64,000 bases of DNA from Hyphomicrobiales bacterium (GTDB taxonomy: Bacteria; Pseudomonadota; Alphaproteobacteria; Rhizobiales; Aestuariivirgaceae): positions 62,001 through 126,000 of the forward strand of contig JANYHN010000008.1 of NCBI GenBank assembly GCA_025359045.1. Reading direction: 5' to 3'. The translations under genes were made by a program, and so were the position numbers. Positions 9,821 through 19,698 of this stretch are shown here, in pieces (the stretch's first letter is position 1; the number at the start of each line of letters is the position of its first letter). A model generated the notes under the pieces. The model did no database searches. It was given only the letters and a program-made list of their open reading frames with translations, and was not told the origin of the DNA.

Positions 9821-11305
9821 TTAGTTTGACGCAGTAGACGACGTCAGGAACTTGTTTGGATCAAGTGCTGTCGCACCTTTGCGCACTTCAAAATGCAACT
9901 GTGGGCTTTGAACTGCTCCGGTTTGACCTGCTTTGGCAATGACGTCGCCGCGCTTTACGGTGTCTCCGCGCTTCACGAGCAATTGTGACGCGTGGGCATA
10001 GGCTGTGACATAGCCACCGGCATGGCGCACGAGAACAAGATTTCCGTAACCCTTGAGCTCATTGCCAGCATATGCAACTACACCACCTTCTGCGGCTTGA
10101 ATGTTTGTGCCTTCAGGAACAGCAATGTTGATACCTTCGTTCTTTAAGCCGTTTGGTTTTGCACCAAAGCCTGAAATAACCTTTCCCTTAAGTGGCCAAC
10201 GCAGCGCTAAATTATTTCCAGCGTCAATTGGCGTTTGGGCTGTCGCTACCGGCTCAATTGCTGGTTCCTTTGGTAAGGTTAAAGCACCCGGCTTCTTGGC
10301 GGGGATATCGGCTGATGCGCTTTGGGCGTCGCTTGGGTTTGCGTCTTCCTGTTGTTGCGCAGCTGACTGTGCCACTGAAGCATTTGCACCAGCAGGGATC
10401 CTAAGTGACTGACCAAGAGCTAGTGCTTTGTTGTGGGGCAACCTGTTGAGATCAGCAATGATGTAAGGTGAAACGCCATATTTGCGCCCGATTGAAAAAA
10501 GCGTGTCACCCGAAGCAACAGTATAGGAACCACCAGCTTTGCTAATTTTATTTATTGGCGTTGAAGTTTGCTCTTCTTCAGCCAGTGAAACCGACTTTGG
10601 TTTTACAGTTTCAGGGTTGGCAGCCATATTTGCGCCTGGAATGCGCAGCTGTTGACCCTGTGATACGGTGTATGGTGGCTTCATATGGTTTGCTTCAGCA
10701 AGTTGCTTAACGCTCATATGGTTGGCTTTGGCAATACCATAGAGTGTCATGCTAGGCCCAACTGTGACCAGCGCCCCTGACGCAACCTTTGTTGGCTGTT
10801 TGTAAGTGAACTTTGGTTTAGCGGCTATCGCAGGCGCTTGCACATCTGGTGTTGAGTCAGCAATTGTTTCTTCGGCTGGAGCAGCGAAATTTGGTTGCTT
10901 GTACACAGGTGCTTTGTAAGCAGGTGTCGCATAGTTTGGTTGGGACGGCACATTGTTATAAGCAAGCTTTGGCGATTTATAGGCCTTCGTATAATCATAT
11001 ACTGGCGCTTTTGGTTTCACCAAAGGTACAGAACTAATTGGGCTCTGAACAATAACCTCTTCGTTTTGCGCCACATACTTTGGTGCAACATATCTCTGGG
11101 AAATTGGCCGAGATACAACTTTCTTTAATTTCGGAACTGAAGCGGTGTAAACTGGATCAGCATCTGACGGATTTGAATAGTCGGATGCGAAACGTTCGAT
11201 GGAGCTGGAGCAACCAGCCAACATGAGGGTTGCAAAACCCATGATGATAAATTTGGCCTTTGAAATCTCAAAGGCGCCAACAGGCACGCTGATACGCATA
11301 CTCAC
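9821..11305 (-). CDS. LysM (two copies) plus M23 peptidase, NlpD/EnvC-like cell-wall protein
   Basis: Lipobox-like LMLAGCSS, two LysM segments (VTVGPSMTLYGIAKANHMSVKQLAEANHM; YTVASGDTLFSIGRKYGVSPYIIADLN), C-terminal M23 fold QLHFEVRKG. Confidence 0.9.
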   Translation of the reverse strand: MSMRISVPVGAFEISKAKFIIMGFATLMLAGCSSSIERFASDYSNPSDADPVYTASVPKLKKVVSRPISQRYVAPKYVAQNEEVIVQSPISSVPLVKPKAPVYDYTKAYKSPKLAYNNVPSQPNYATPAYKAPVYKQPNFAAPAEETIADSTPDVQAPAIAAKPKFTYKQPTKVASGALVTVGPSMTLYGIAKANHMSVKQLAEANHMKPPYTVSQGQQLRIPGANMAANPETVKPKSVSLAEEEQTSTPINKISKAGGSYTVASGDTLFSIGRKYGVSPYIIADLNRLPHNKALALGQSLRIPAGANASVAQSAAQQQEDANPSDAQSASADIPAKKPGALTLPKEPAIEPVATAQTPIDAGNNLALRWPLKGKVISGFGAKPNGLKNEGINIAVPEGTNIQAAEGGVVAYAGNELKGYGNLVLVRHAGGYVTAYAHASQLLVKRGDTVKRGDVIAKAGQTGAVQSPQLHFEVRKGATALDPNKFLTSSTASN

Positions 11306-11397
11306 AAACTCCGATACAAACTAACTAAATTTGTAAATACGTTGTTTAGGTTAAGGGAGAGTTTATGCCGCGAGTTTTTACAAATATTATTGCAGAA

Positions 11398-12060
11398 TTA
11401 TTCGACGACGACTTTAGCGCCAAGCTTCACACGGTCATAAAGATCAATGACGTGTTCGTTCAACATGCGGATGCAGCCCGATGACACTGCATGACCAATA
11501 CTCCAAGGCTGTGTTGTGCCATGGATGCGGAAATCTGTGCCGCCAATATAGAGTGCACGTGCGCCCAAGGGATTGTTGGCACCCCCTTCCATAAACTCTG
11601 GAATAATGTGGCCGCGTTCGGCTTCACGTTTGATCATGACTTTTGGCGGAGTCCATTTTGGCCAAACGGCTTTGCGGCTGATTTCATTTCGACCCGACCA
11701 TGAAAAGCCTTCGCGGCCTACGCCTACCCTGTACATAATGGCTTGGCCATTTGGCAAAATGAAATATAGTTTGCGTTCGGCTGTGCGAACCAAGATTGAA
11801 CCCGGTGTCAAAGTGGTGTCAAAATTTATGATGGCGCGGTCTGGACCTGACACATCGTCATTGGATATTTGATTAGGAAGGATTGACGGCCTTGCACTAC
11901 TGGCAACTTGCGTGTCTTGAATTCCACCAATTATTGTAAATGTTTCTGGTGCGAATTGAATTTGTGTCGCGTGCGCTTGTGCAAACATAAGCGCTATGGC
12001 GCTGATGCGCAGAAATGATTTAAACATTTGTTTTCCACCTGACGGATCATCCGTCCCCAC
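11398..12060 (-). CDS. L,D-transpeptidase (YkuD family)
   Basis: IHGTTQPWSIGHAVSSGCIRMLNEHVIDLYDRV. Confidence 0.93.
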   Translation of the reverse strand: MGTDDPSGGKQMFKSFLRISAIALMFAQAHATQIQFAPETFTIIGGIQDTQVASSARPSILPNQISNDDVSGPDRAIINFDTTLTPGSILVRTAERKLYFILPNGQAIMYRVGVGREGFSWSGRNEISRKAVWPKWTPPKVMIKREAERGHIIPEFMEGGANNPLGARALYIGGTDFRIHGTTQPWSIGHAVSSGCIRMLNEHVIDLYDRVKLGAKVVVE

Positions 12061-12100
12061 CCTCTAAAATGAAGGAAGTGGTTTAAGTCTGGCTTAAATC

Positions 12101-12574
12101 TTATAGTTTCCGAATCATTGAGATGGCGGTTTTATGGTTTACGGAATGTTTCCAACCTGGTGCGATTTCTGCAATTGGTTCCAATACAAAAAGCCGTGCG
12201 GCAATTCCTGGATGTGGGAGAACGAGTGCCTTTTGCACCAAACCTTTCTGGGCGATCTTTTGGCCGTTATAGTCAATCAAGTCGAGATCAAGAGTTCTTG
12301 GCCCCCACCGTCTGCCCCGTCTCCGGCCCGCGTTGCGTTCAATCATGTGAAGAAGGCGCAGTAATGCTTGAGGTGCCAGCGCAGTATTAATCCAAACAAC
12401 CGCGTTTACAAAATTGGGTTGGTTGATGATCCCAAATGGTGTTGTTTGGATCAGCGACGACGCAATTTTCAGCTTTGTTGGGCCGCTATTGAGCTCGAGT
12501 ATTGCACGCTTTACGGTCTGTTCGGGTGTTCCCCATGGGCCGTTTTGATTGCTGCCAAGTGCGACAAGGATCAT
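12101..12574 (-). CDS. folK: 2-amino-4-hydroxy-6-hydroxymethyldihydropteridine diphosphokinase
   Basis: MILVALGSNQNGP, GRRRGRRWGPRTLDLDLIDYNG, LPHPGIAARLFVLEPIAEIAP. Confidence 0.92.
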   Translation of the reverse strand: MILVALGSNQNGPWGTPEQTVKRAILELNSGPTKLKIASSLIQTTPFGIINQPNFVNAVVWINTALAPQALLRLLHMIERNAGRRRGRRWGPRTLDLDLIDYNGQKIAQKGLVQKALVLPHPGIAARLFVLEPIAEIAPGWKHSVNHKTAISMIRKL

Positions 12575-12575
12575 T

Positions 12576-13073
12576 TTATCCGCGGTCGCGCAGCACGCGC
12601 GATTTCTCGCGGTTCCAATCGCGAATCTTTATTGTCTCACGTTTGTCGACAGTTTTTTTGCCTCGTGCCAATGCAATATCCACTTTCACCCGGCCACGTG
12701 GATTGAAGAACATTTTAAGCGGGATGATGGTGAGGCCTTCTCGTAAAACGCCAACTGACAAGCGATCAATCTCTTTGCGGTGAAGCAGTAATTTGCGCGG
12801 TCGCTTTTGTTCGTGATTGAAACGGTTGGCCTCGCGATATTCTGGTACGTTTGCATTCAAAAGAAAAAGCTCAGTGCCCTTCATTGCAGCATAGGATTCC
12901 CCAAGGTTGATGTGACCAACGCGCAAGGATTTAACCTCTGAGCCTTTCAGCTCAATTGCAGCCTCGAAGGTTTGCAAAATTTCGTAATCATAGCGGCCAC
13001 GGCGGTTTTCAGCCACCACCTTGATGCCATCTTGTTTCCTTGATGCTTTTGCACCACCAGCTTTCGACGACAT
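12576..13073 (-). CDS. smpB: SsrA-binding protein
   Basis: [51 protein letters not shown]. Confidence 0.97.
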   Translation of the reverse strand: MSSKAGGAKASRKQDGIKVVAENRRGRYDYEILQTFEAAIELKGSEVKSLRVGHINLGESYAAMKGTELFLLNANVPEYREANRFNHEQKRPRKLLLHRKEIDRLSVGVLREGLTIIPLKMFFNPRGRVKVDIALARGKKTVDKRETIKIRDWNREKSRVLRDRG

Positions 13074-13074
13074 C

Positions 13075-13968
13075 TTAGTTGATCAGACCTGCATGAATCA
13101 GAGCTTCGCGCACGATCTGCTTTGTGCTGTCTGTAACTGGAATGAGTGGCAGACGTGTTTCCGCCTCGCAAAGTCCTAAAAGGCTTGCCGCATATTTCAC
13201 GGGACCAGGGCTGGCTTCAACAAACAATGCGTGATGCAATGGCATCAATCGATCTTGAAGCTGAAGGGCTTTTGCATAATCGCCCTTCAATGTTGCTTCT
13301 TGCAAATCGGCGCAGAGACGCGGCGCCACATTCGCGGTAACTGAAATGCAGCCAACACCGCCATGCGCATTAAAACCCAAAGCTGTTCCATCTTCACCAG
13401 AAAGCTGGATGAATTTTTCACCCGACATCAAGCGCTGCCTGGAAGGGCGTGTGAGATCTGCTGATGCATCTTTGGTGCCAATGATGTTTTTGAAATCGTG
13501 CGAAAGACGCGCCAGAGTTTCAACTGAGATGCTGGCAACTGTGCGGCCCGGCACGTTATAAACAATAATCGGAATGTCGACGGCTTCGGCGATTGCCTTA
13601 TAATGTGCGTATATGCCGTCTTGGGTTGGTTTATTATAATATGGCACCACCACGAGAGCCGCATCAGCACCTGCTGATTTTGCGTGTTTGGTGTAATCAA
13701 CGGCTTCAGCCGTGTTATTGGAACCAGCACCTGCAATCACGGGCACCCTACCCGCTGCCTCAGTGACGCAGATTTTGACGACGGATTTATGTTCTTCTGG
13801 CGTTAAAGTTGGGCTTTCGCCTGTTGTTCCAACTGGAACAAGGCCATGGCTACCCTGTTTAATCTGCCAGCCCACAAATTTGCGGAATGCTGCTTCATCG
13901 AAAGCACCATTTTTCATGGGAGTGATCAAAGCTGGAATAGAGCCCTTAAACTGCACGAGAGACCTCAT
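13075..13968 (-). CDS. dapA: 4-hydroxy-tetrahydrodipicolinate synthase
   Basis: [52 protein letters not shown]. Confidence 0.96.
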   Translation of the reverse strand: MRSLVQFKGSIPALITPMKNGAFDEAAFRKFVGWQIKQGSHGLVPVGTTGESPTLTPEEHKSVVKICVTEAAGRVPVIAGAGSNNTAEAVDYTKHAKSAGADAALVVVPYYNKPTQDGIYAHYKAIAEAVDIPIIVYNVPGRTVASISVETLARLSHDFKNIIGTKDASADLTRPSRQRLMSGEKFIQLSGEDGTALGFNAHGGVGCISVTANVAPRLCADLQEATLKGDYAKALQLQDRLMPLHHALFVEASPGPVKYAASLLGLCEAETRLPLIPVTDSTKQIVREALIHAGLIN

Positions 13969-14164
13969 AAAAGTAAGAAGTTAGAAACCATGTCTGCCTA
14001 TGTTGCTGGTTGGACCGAGCCCCATGGGGAGCGGCATCATAGTCCGCCCGCTGGCGAACGGCAAGACATGAGGATGGCGGATATTGGCCAAAACTCCGTC
14101 TCATTTGCCTTCTAGCCCGTTTGCGGATTGTAATTTTTTGAGCAAAGCTGGTAAAGAAAAAGAA

Positions 14165-16258
14165 ATGACGAATTTGGTTTCACGGCGCATGTTTTTGAGT
14201 GGGTTGGTGAGTAGTGTTGCTGCTTTCTCTCTGCCCATGGTTGCGCCAGCACTGGCCATGCCTTCAGGTTTGGCGGTTCAGGCCGTAAAAATGGCTTTAG
14301 GCGGTGATTTCCTAGGTGCTGGGGCCATCGCTAAACAGTCTGGGGATCAGGCAGCAATAAAATTAGTAGAACTATTGTTTTTGCGCGACCACGGTGCGCA
14401 AGCAGGTTATGAGCGCATTCATGATTTTCTAAACGCCGCACCAAAATGGCCCTTGACCGAAACATTGTTGAAGCGCGCCGAACAAGCGCTGTATGAAAAC
14501 AATCAGAACGCTTCCACAGTCGTTGAATATTTCAACGATCGTGTTCCTGCTACTGCCTACGGTATGCTGGCTTTGGCGCGTGCCTATTATGGTTCAGGTG
14601 ATGCTACCAAAGGCAAAGTTTGGCTGCGCAAAGCGTGGGGCAATCCTGATGTTGACGCCCAACTTGAACAGAAAGTTCTGGGTGAATTTGGTGGACAGCT
14701 TAACACCTCAGACCACCGATTACGTTTTTCAAAACTCGTGTTTGCGCAGTCACCAAATGCGGCAATTCGCATTGCAAGATTTTTAGGAGGTGATTTTGTA
14801 AGTGCCGGTAAAGTTGCACAGAGCCTGATTAGTTTTCAAAATGGCGCTGATAGAAAATATGAAGCGCTATCTGCTGCTGCCAAAAATGACATGGGCATGA
14901 AATATGCCCTGACGCGTTTTTACCGCAAGAAAGAACAATATGCCAAGGCGCGCAGTATTTTGGCTAGCGTGCCAAGTGACCCTGCTGCAATGGGCAATCC
15001 TGAAGTATGGTGGATGGAACGCAAGATTGTAACATTGCATTCTGTTGGCCCTAATCATTCAAGCAGTTGGAATGCGGCCTATCAAATTGCCCATAATCAT
15101 GGCTTAGCGCTTGGCGACGGCGCTGTTGAAGCCGAGTTTATGTCGGGTTGGGTGGCACTTCGGTATTTAAAGAAGCCTGAGATTGGCATGAAGCACTTTG
15201 TGAAACTTCAAGAGCTTGCCGAAAGTCGCACTGATAAAGCACGTGCAGCCTATTGGATTGGGCGTTCCTATCTGGCACTTGGCGATAAAGCCACGGCTCA
15301 AAATGCTTTCAAAGATGCTGCACAATATTCAACCGTTTATTACGGTCAGTTGGCACGCGAGCAGATTGGACTCGGAAATAAACCTGAGTCGATCAACGGC
15401 GGCGTTGCTTCTGCTGGTGCACAGGCGCGTGTCGATCAGGATGAAGTAGTGCGCGCATTCCGTATCATGGCGCAAGCCGGCACCAAGAATCAGCTCAACA
15501 TTTTCCTCTGGTCATTGGCCAGTCGGTTTAAAAATTCCGATGAAATGAATGCTGTTGCGGCCGTCGTACAAAATACAGCTGGCACGTCTTGGGCATTGCG
15601 TTTGGCCAAAGCCGCTGGTCAGCGCGGCATTGATATTGACTCGTGGTCTTATCCGGTGCGCGGGCTTCCAAATTGGTCGCAGATTGGAAAGCCAATTGAA
15701 AAGTCTTTGGTCTTTGCGTTGTCGCGCCAGGAGAGCGAGTTTGATCCCAATGCTGGCAGTTCAGTGGGCGCACAAGGTTTGATGCAGCTCATGCCTGGAA
15801 CGGCGCGTTTGGTGGCGCGGCAATACCGCGTTGCATTTAATCCCGGCAGTTTGAAATCTGATCCGGCTTACAATGTGAAACTTGGTGCTGCGCATTTGGC
15901 AGATTTGGTTTCGGATTTTAATGGTTCGTATGTTTTGACATTGGTTGCTTATAATGCTGGCCCGCGGCGCTCGCGCGAATGGGTTGATGAGTATGGTGAT
16001 CCACGTGGTGGCCAGGTTGATCCAATTGATTGGGTTGAATGCATTCCGTTTAATGAAACGCGGCAATATGTGCAAAAGGTAATGCAGAATGTGCATGTTT
16101 ACCGCTCTCGTTTGGCCCCTGAAAGTGTTCGCCCGATGACGGTTGATCTAAAACGCGGAACGCCTGCGGATATTACCGTTGCCAGCACAGGCGCTGTTTC
16201 GGCTGCGCCGAGCTGTGAGGGTGGTTCGATTGGCGCACTGGTTACGTCTTGTAATTGA
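14165..16258 (+). CDS. Soluble lytic murein transglycosylase (Slt70-like)
   Basis: SLT domain: ALSRQESEFDPNAGSSVGAQGLMQLMPGTARLVA, VAYNAGPRR; start MTNLVSRRMFLSG inside ORF 14084-16258. Confidence 0.93.
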   Translation: MTNLVSRRMFLSGLVSSVAAFSLPMVAPALAMPSGLAVQAVKMALGGDFLGAGAIAKQSGDQAAIKLVELLFLRDHGAQAGYERIHDFLNAAPKWPLTETLLKRAEQALYENNQNASTVVEYFNDRVPATAYGMLALARAYYGSGDATKGKVWLRKAWGNPDVDAQLEQKVLGEFGGQLNTSDHRLRFSKLVFAQSPNAAIRIARFLGGDFVSAGKVAQSLISFQNGADRKYEALSAAAKNDMGMKYALTRFYRKKEQYAKARSILASVPSDPAAMGNPEVWWMERKIVTLHSVGPNHSSSWNAAYQIAHNHGLALGDGAVEAEFMSGWVALRYLKKPEIGMKHFVKLQELAESRTDKARAAYWIGRSYLALGDKATAQNAFKDAAQYSTVYYGQLAREQIGLGNKPESINGGVASAGAQARVDQDEVVRAFRIMAQAGTKNQLNIFLWSLASRFKNSDEMNAVAAVVQNTAGTSWALRLAKAAGQRGIDIDSWSYPVRGLPNWSQIGKPIEKSLVFALSRQESEFDPNAGSSVGAQGLMQLMPGTARLVARQYRVAFNPGSLKSDPAYNVKLGAAHLADLVSDFNGSYVLTLVAYNAGPRRSREWVDEYGDPRGGQVDPIDWVECIPFNETRQYVQKVMQNVHVYRSRLAPESVRPMTVDLKRGTPADITVASTGAVSAAPSCEGGSIGALVTSCN

Positions 16259-16276
16259 ACTTTTACTTATAAAAAA

Positions 16277-16300
16277 CGCCGATCAAAGATCGGCCCTTTT
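16277..16300 (+). terminator. Putative terminator downstream of lytic transglycosylase
   Basis: cgccgatcaaagatcggcccttttctttt hairpin plus T-rich tail. Confidence 0.55.
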
Positions 16301-16317
16301 CTTTTGCAGACAAGTGA

Positions 16318-16929
16318 TCAAGGTTTTCGTGTGCGTGACCCCGACAATGTTTCGCCTTTGGCATTGCGCAATCCGCCTGTGCCGTAAAGCTTGGTGAACT
16401 CGGCTTCTTTCCCAGTGGCCAAAAGGCCCGCTTGTTTAATCCACTCTTCACGCTTGATACGACCGCCAAAGCGCAGATGATCATCAACCCAAGCGACTTG
16501 AGTTTCTGTCCATTCAGAAATTTGGTCGAAGTGGAAGAAACCAAGATTATGAAGGATGCCTTCGTTCTTTGGTCCAATGCCACTGATGCGTTGCAGGTCA
16601 TCAGCCTTGCCCCCGCGCGCCGCAGCAAGGCCCTTGGGGCGTTCCATTTTGCCAGTTTCAGTTGGCGCAGCGATTGGGACTGGTGCAGCGATAGGCTTTG
16701 GAGCTGGCGGTGGAATAACAGCAACAGGCGCTACAACGGGTGCCGGTTTAGCAATTGGCGCAGGTGGTGGCGGAATATGAACGGGCGCTGGACGGGTGCT
16801 TGTTTTTGCGGGTTCTGAAACGCTCTGATCAGCCTTGCCAAACACGTTTCGAAGCGCCCAGCCCAACAGGCAACCTAAGAAATAAGCAGCTAAAATCCAA
16901 AGTGCGAGTTCAATGAGATAGTGTACCAT
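16318..16929 (-). CDS. Membrane-anchored Pro/Ala-rich protein with C-terminal NuoE-associated helix-hairpin-helix domain
   Basis: N-terminal TM, PAPVHIPPPPAPIAKPAPV linker, C-terminal DDLQRISGIGPKNEGILHNLGFFHFDQISEWTETQVAWVDDHL. Confidence 0.75.
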   Translation of the reverse strand: MVHYLIELALWILAAYFLGCLLGWALRNVFGKADQSVSEPAKTSTRPAPVHIPPPPAPIAKPAPVVAPVAVIPPPAPKPIAAPVPIAAPTETGKMERPKGLAAARGGKADDLQRISGIGPKNEGILHNLGFFHFDQISEWTETQVAWVDDHLRFGGRIKREEWIKQAGLLATGKEAEFTKLYGTGGLRNAKGETLSGSRTRKP

Positions 16930-16943
16930 TTTTCACGCGTCCT

Positions 16944-17075
16944 TTATTTGGATGATTTCGATGGAACGCATGTGGCAAACCCCACCCAAGCACCGATTAA
17001 AAATGCTGCTGCCAGCCACACCCAATTATGTTGAAAAATAATTGATGTATTCGTGAAATTCAAAATCTCGTTCAT
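16944..17075 (-). CDS. Small single-TM hypothetical protein (43 aa), absent from the ORF track
   Basis: MNEILNFTNTSIIFQHNWVWLAAAFLIGAWVGFATCVPSKSSK*; fits between two co-oriented genes. Confidence 0.5.
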   Translation of the reverse strand: MNEILNFTNTSIIFQHNWVWLAAAFLIGAWVGFATCVPSKSSK

Positions 17076-17085
17076 GGGGTTCCCC

Positions 17086-19338
17086 TTATTTCATGACCGT
17101 GAATTCAGCACGGCGGTTTTTACGGTGCGCATCAGCAGTATGTGACGCATCGAGTGGTTTGTCTTTGCTGAAGCCAATGCCAGTGAGACGCGCGCCATCA
17201 ATACCAGCTTTGGTCAATGCTTCGATGACACTCGCTGCACGTCGTTCACTCAGGCCTTGGTTGTATTTCTCAGAACCACGCTCATCAGCATGACCAGCAA
17301 CCTGAATTTTCAATGCCAAGCAGCGTGGATCTTTGAGCAGCGCTGCATATTGATTTACCGCAAGGTCGAAAGGTGTTTTCATGTCAGATTTGTCAGTATC
17401 AAAGCGAACGGGGAAAACCGCAGAAATACGGGCCAACGTGGCATCGCAATCATAGGCTTGCGCTGCCGGCGGGGCTGGCGGCGGAGGTGCAACATTGACC
17501 GTCAATTCATTTTTGGTGGTGTCCGAAACCGATAGTTTGTCACCATCGGTTACAGTGGCCAAAACATCATATGTGCCATTCACAACTGGTTTTGTCGGCT
17601 TTAAATTCCAATGGCCCGAAGCATCAGATAACAGGTCAAAATCTGTGCCCAACTTGTGCTTCACGCCATCCAGATCGACTATCAAAGTTTTCGCCACACC
17701 TGCGGGCCATGTGCCTTTGACCGTCGGATGATCTGAATCAGATGTACTGCTTTCAACGGTGGGCGCAGCAAGAGCAGCGACTGGTTGGGGCGGCGGAGGT
17801 GGTGGTGGAGGTGGCGCAGCGACATCGACGGTCAATTCGTCTTTGGTTGCGTCGGTCATTGATTTTCCAGCGCCGTCCGTGACTGTTGTCACAACATCAT
17901 ATGTCCCGTTCGGCAATTCAGCCTTAGGCGTCAAAGTCCACTTGCCACTTGTGTCCGAGAGCAAATCGAAGTCTTTGCCCAGTGTGTGAGTAACGCCGCC
18001 CACGGCAACGGTAAGGCTTTTTGCGATACCAGCTGGCCAGGTTCCCTTGATGGTTGGCAAAGCCGAATCGGATTTCGACGTTTCGACCGTTGGGGCTGCA
18101 AGCTCTGGAGCAACCGCTGGAGGCGGAGGTGGTGCCTCGACAACAATGGCATCCTTTTGAATGATTTTAGTTACGTTGCCTGCAACATCTGTCTCTGTCA
18201 GGTTCAAATCATATTTGCCGGGTGGCAAAACTTCTGTCGGCACAAATGTAAAAGCGCCTTTCCCATCAGAAATCAGTTCTTTGTCTTTGCCCATAGCATA
18301 AGATTTTTTGTTCAAATCAATAGCCAGCGTGTTGCCGGGCATCTCGTCCCATTTGCCAGTTATGGCATAGGGCCAAACGGAATCGGCTGGTGACATGGTA
18401 GCAGCTGGCGCCTCAGGGGCTTTCGTATCGATTACAATCGATTGTGGAGCCGATGAAGTTGAGGATTTGCCGTCTGCATCTTCAACTTTAGCTGTGGCTT
18501 TAATCTCACCATCAGGCAATGGGGCAGCGAGTTTCAATGTCCATTTGCCTTGGTCTGCTGTCAGTTCCGGTGCTGTGCCGAGAACGTAAGGGGTTGCCCC
18601 CAAATCGACTGTCAGCTTGGCCGCTTCTGTTGGATATGTGCCAGTTATTGTGGGTTTATTGTTGTTTGTGACGATAGCCGTAACAGTCGGTGCGGCCAAG
18701 ATAACAGCAGGTTTTGCTGGCACTGGCGCTGGAACAACTTCAGCTGCTTTTGGCGTTTCAATAACTACTTTTGCGGGTGCAGCGGCTGATCCCTTAGCTT
18801 TGCCGCCATCAGTCACATTTGCGGTAACGTCATAGGAACCAACCGCCAAAGGAGCTGACAGCATTAACATCCAATTTCCGTCGGCGGATGTAAGCTCGGG
18901 GTCTTTGCCTAATGTATAAGTTTTGCCTGCAGCGGTAACGTCTAAAGTCTTTGCGACACCTTCGGGCCATGTGCCCTTTATCATTGGTGAAGTTTCGGCT
19001 GTGGTAATCGATTCTACGGTCGGCGCCATCAGTGAAACTGGTGCGGGTGGTGGAGGAGGAGTTACAATCTTAAGTTTAGTTACATCAACTGAGCGAACAC
19101 CATAAGTTTCGGCAACATTCTTCTTGGCGGCATCGAGTGCTTCTTGGCTGGCAACCTTGCCGGATAAGAACGCATCGCGGCCATCAAATTCAACTTTGGG
19201 GCCACCAGCTGCGGCCATCGCACGGCTTGATACATCTTGGACAAGTGAATTGGTTTGCAAAACACCGGCGGCTAAAAACGGGAGCCCTGCCCCCACAGCC
19301 ATCAGTTGAATCCACTTGAAAGGTTGCCATTGATACAT
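17086..19338 (-). CDS. OmpA-family protein with N-terminal TM, BON-like domain and five tandem Ig-like repeats
   Basis: C-terminal FPVRFDTDKSDM...VAGHADERGSEKYNQGLSERRAASV; repeated APTVESxxSDSxxPTxKGTWPAGVAKxLxVxxxGVxHxLGxDFDLLSD units with Pro-rich linkers. Confidence 0.88.
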   Translation of the reverse strand: MYQWQPFKWIQLMAVGAGLPFLAAGVLQTNSLVQDVSSRAMAAAGGPKVEFDGRDAFLSGKVASQEALDAAKKNVAETYGVRSVDVTKLKIVTPPPPPAPVSLMAPTVESITTAETSPMIKGTWPEGVAKTLDVTAAGKTYTLGKDPELTSADGNWMLMLSAPLAVGSYDVTANVTDGGKAKGSAAAPAKVVIETPKAAEVVPAPVPAKPAVILAAPTVTAIVTNNNKPTITGTYPTEAAKLTVDLGATPYVLGTAPELTADQGKWTLKLAAPLPDGEIKATAKVEDADGKSSTSSAPQSIVIDTKAPEAPAATMSPADSVWPYAITGKWDEMPGNTLAIDLNKKSYAMGKDKELISDGKGAFTFVPTEVLPPGKYDLNLTETDVAGNVTKIIQKDAIVVEAPPPPPAVAPELAAPTVETSKSDSALPTIKGTWPAGIAKSLTVAVGGVTHTLGKDFDLLSDTSGKWTLTPKAELPNGTYDVVTTVTDGAGKSMTDATKDELTVDVAAPPPPPPPPPQPVAALAAPTVESSTSDSDHPTVKGTWPAGVAKTLIVDLDGVKHKLGTDFDLLSDASGHWNLKPTKPVVNGTYDVLATVTDGDKLSVSDTTKNELTVNVAPPPPAPPAAQAYDCDATLARISAVFPVRFDTDKSDMKTPFDLAVNQYAALLKDPRCLALKIQVAGHADERGSEKYNQGLSERRAASVIEALTKAGIDGARLTGIGFSKDKPLDASHTADAHRKNRRAEFTVMK

Positions 19339-19698
19339 TGTCTATTGTTCCCCGCTGGACAGCAAATTAGCCCCAATTTAGCGTTCAGGACACACTGTTA
19401 ATCAATTGTTATCATATCTCAAGATTGTTTGGCTAGTTGATTCTAAGCCATGTGGATGGCTGCTGGATGGCTGCGCATCTTAAGGTATTTTTAACGAACG
19501 GAACTATTCGTCAACAGAACTGTGGCCCTGTTGCCACAGATGGTTAAAAACTTAATTGTCAGCCGCCTTATGCGTTGACCTTAATGATGGAAGCGACGAG
19601 AAAGCATTTGTGTGCACGGCGACTCGTGCATTGCCCGCCACTCATTTGCAGGGGACCGGGGGGCCAATTTAAACTCCAATAACTTGGGAGAATACAAT

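Noticed and set aside
17086-19338. Tandem repeats considered as a possible CRISPR or satellite
   Set aside because: They are in-frame ~300-bp protein repeats (Ig-like domains), not short direct repeats with unique spacers
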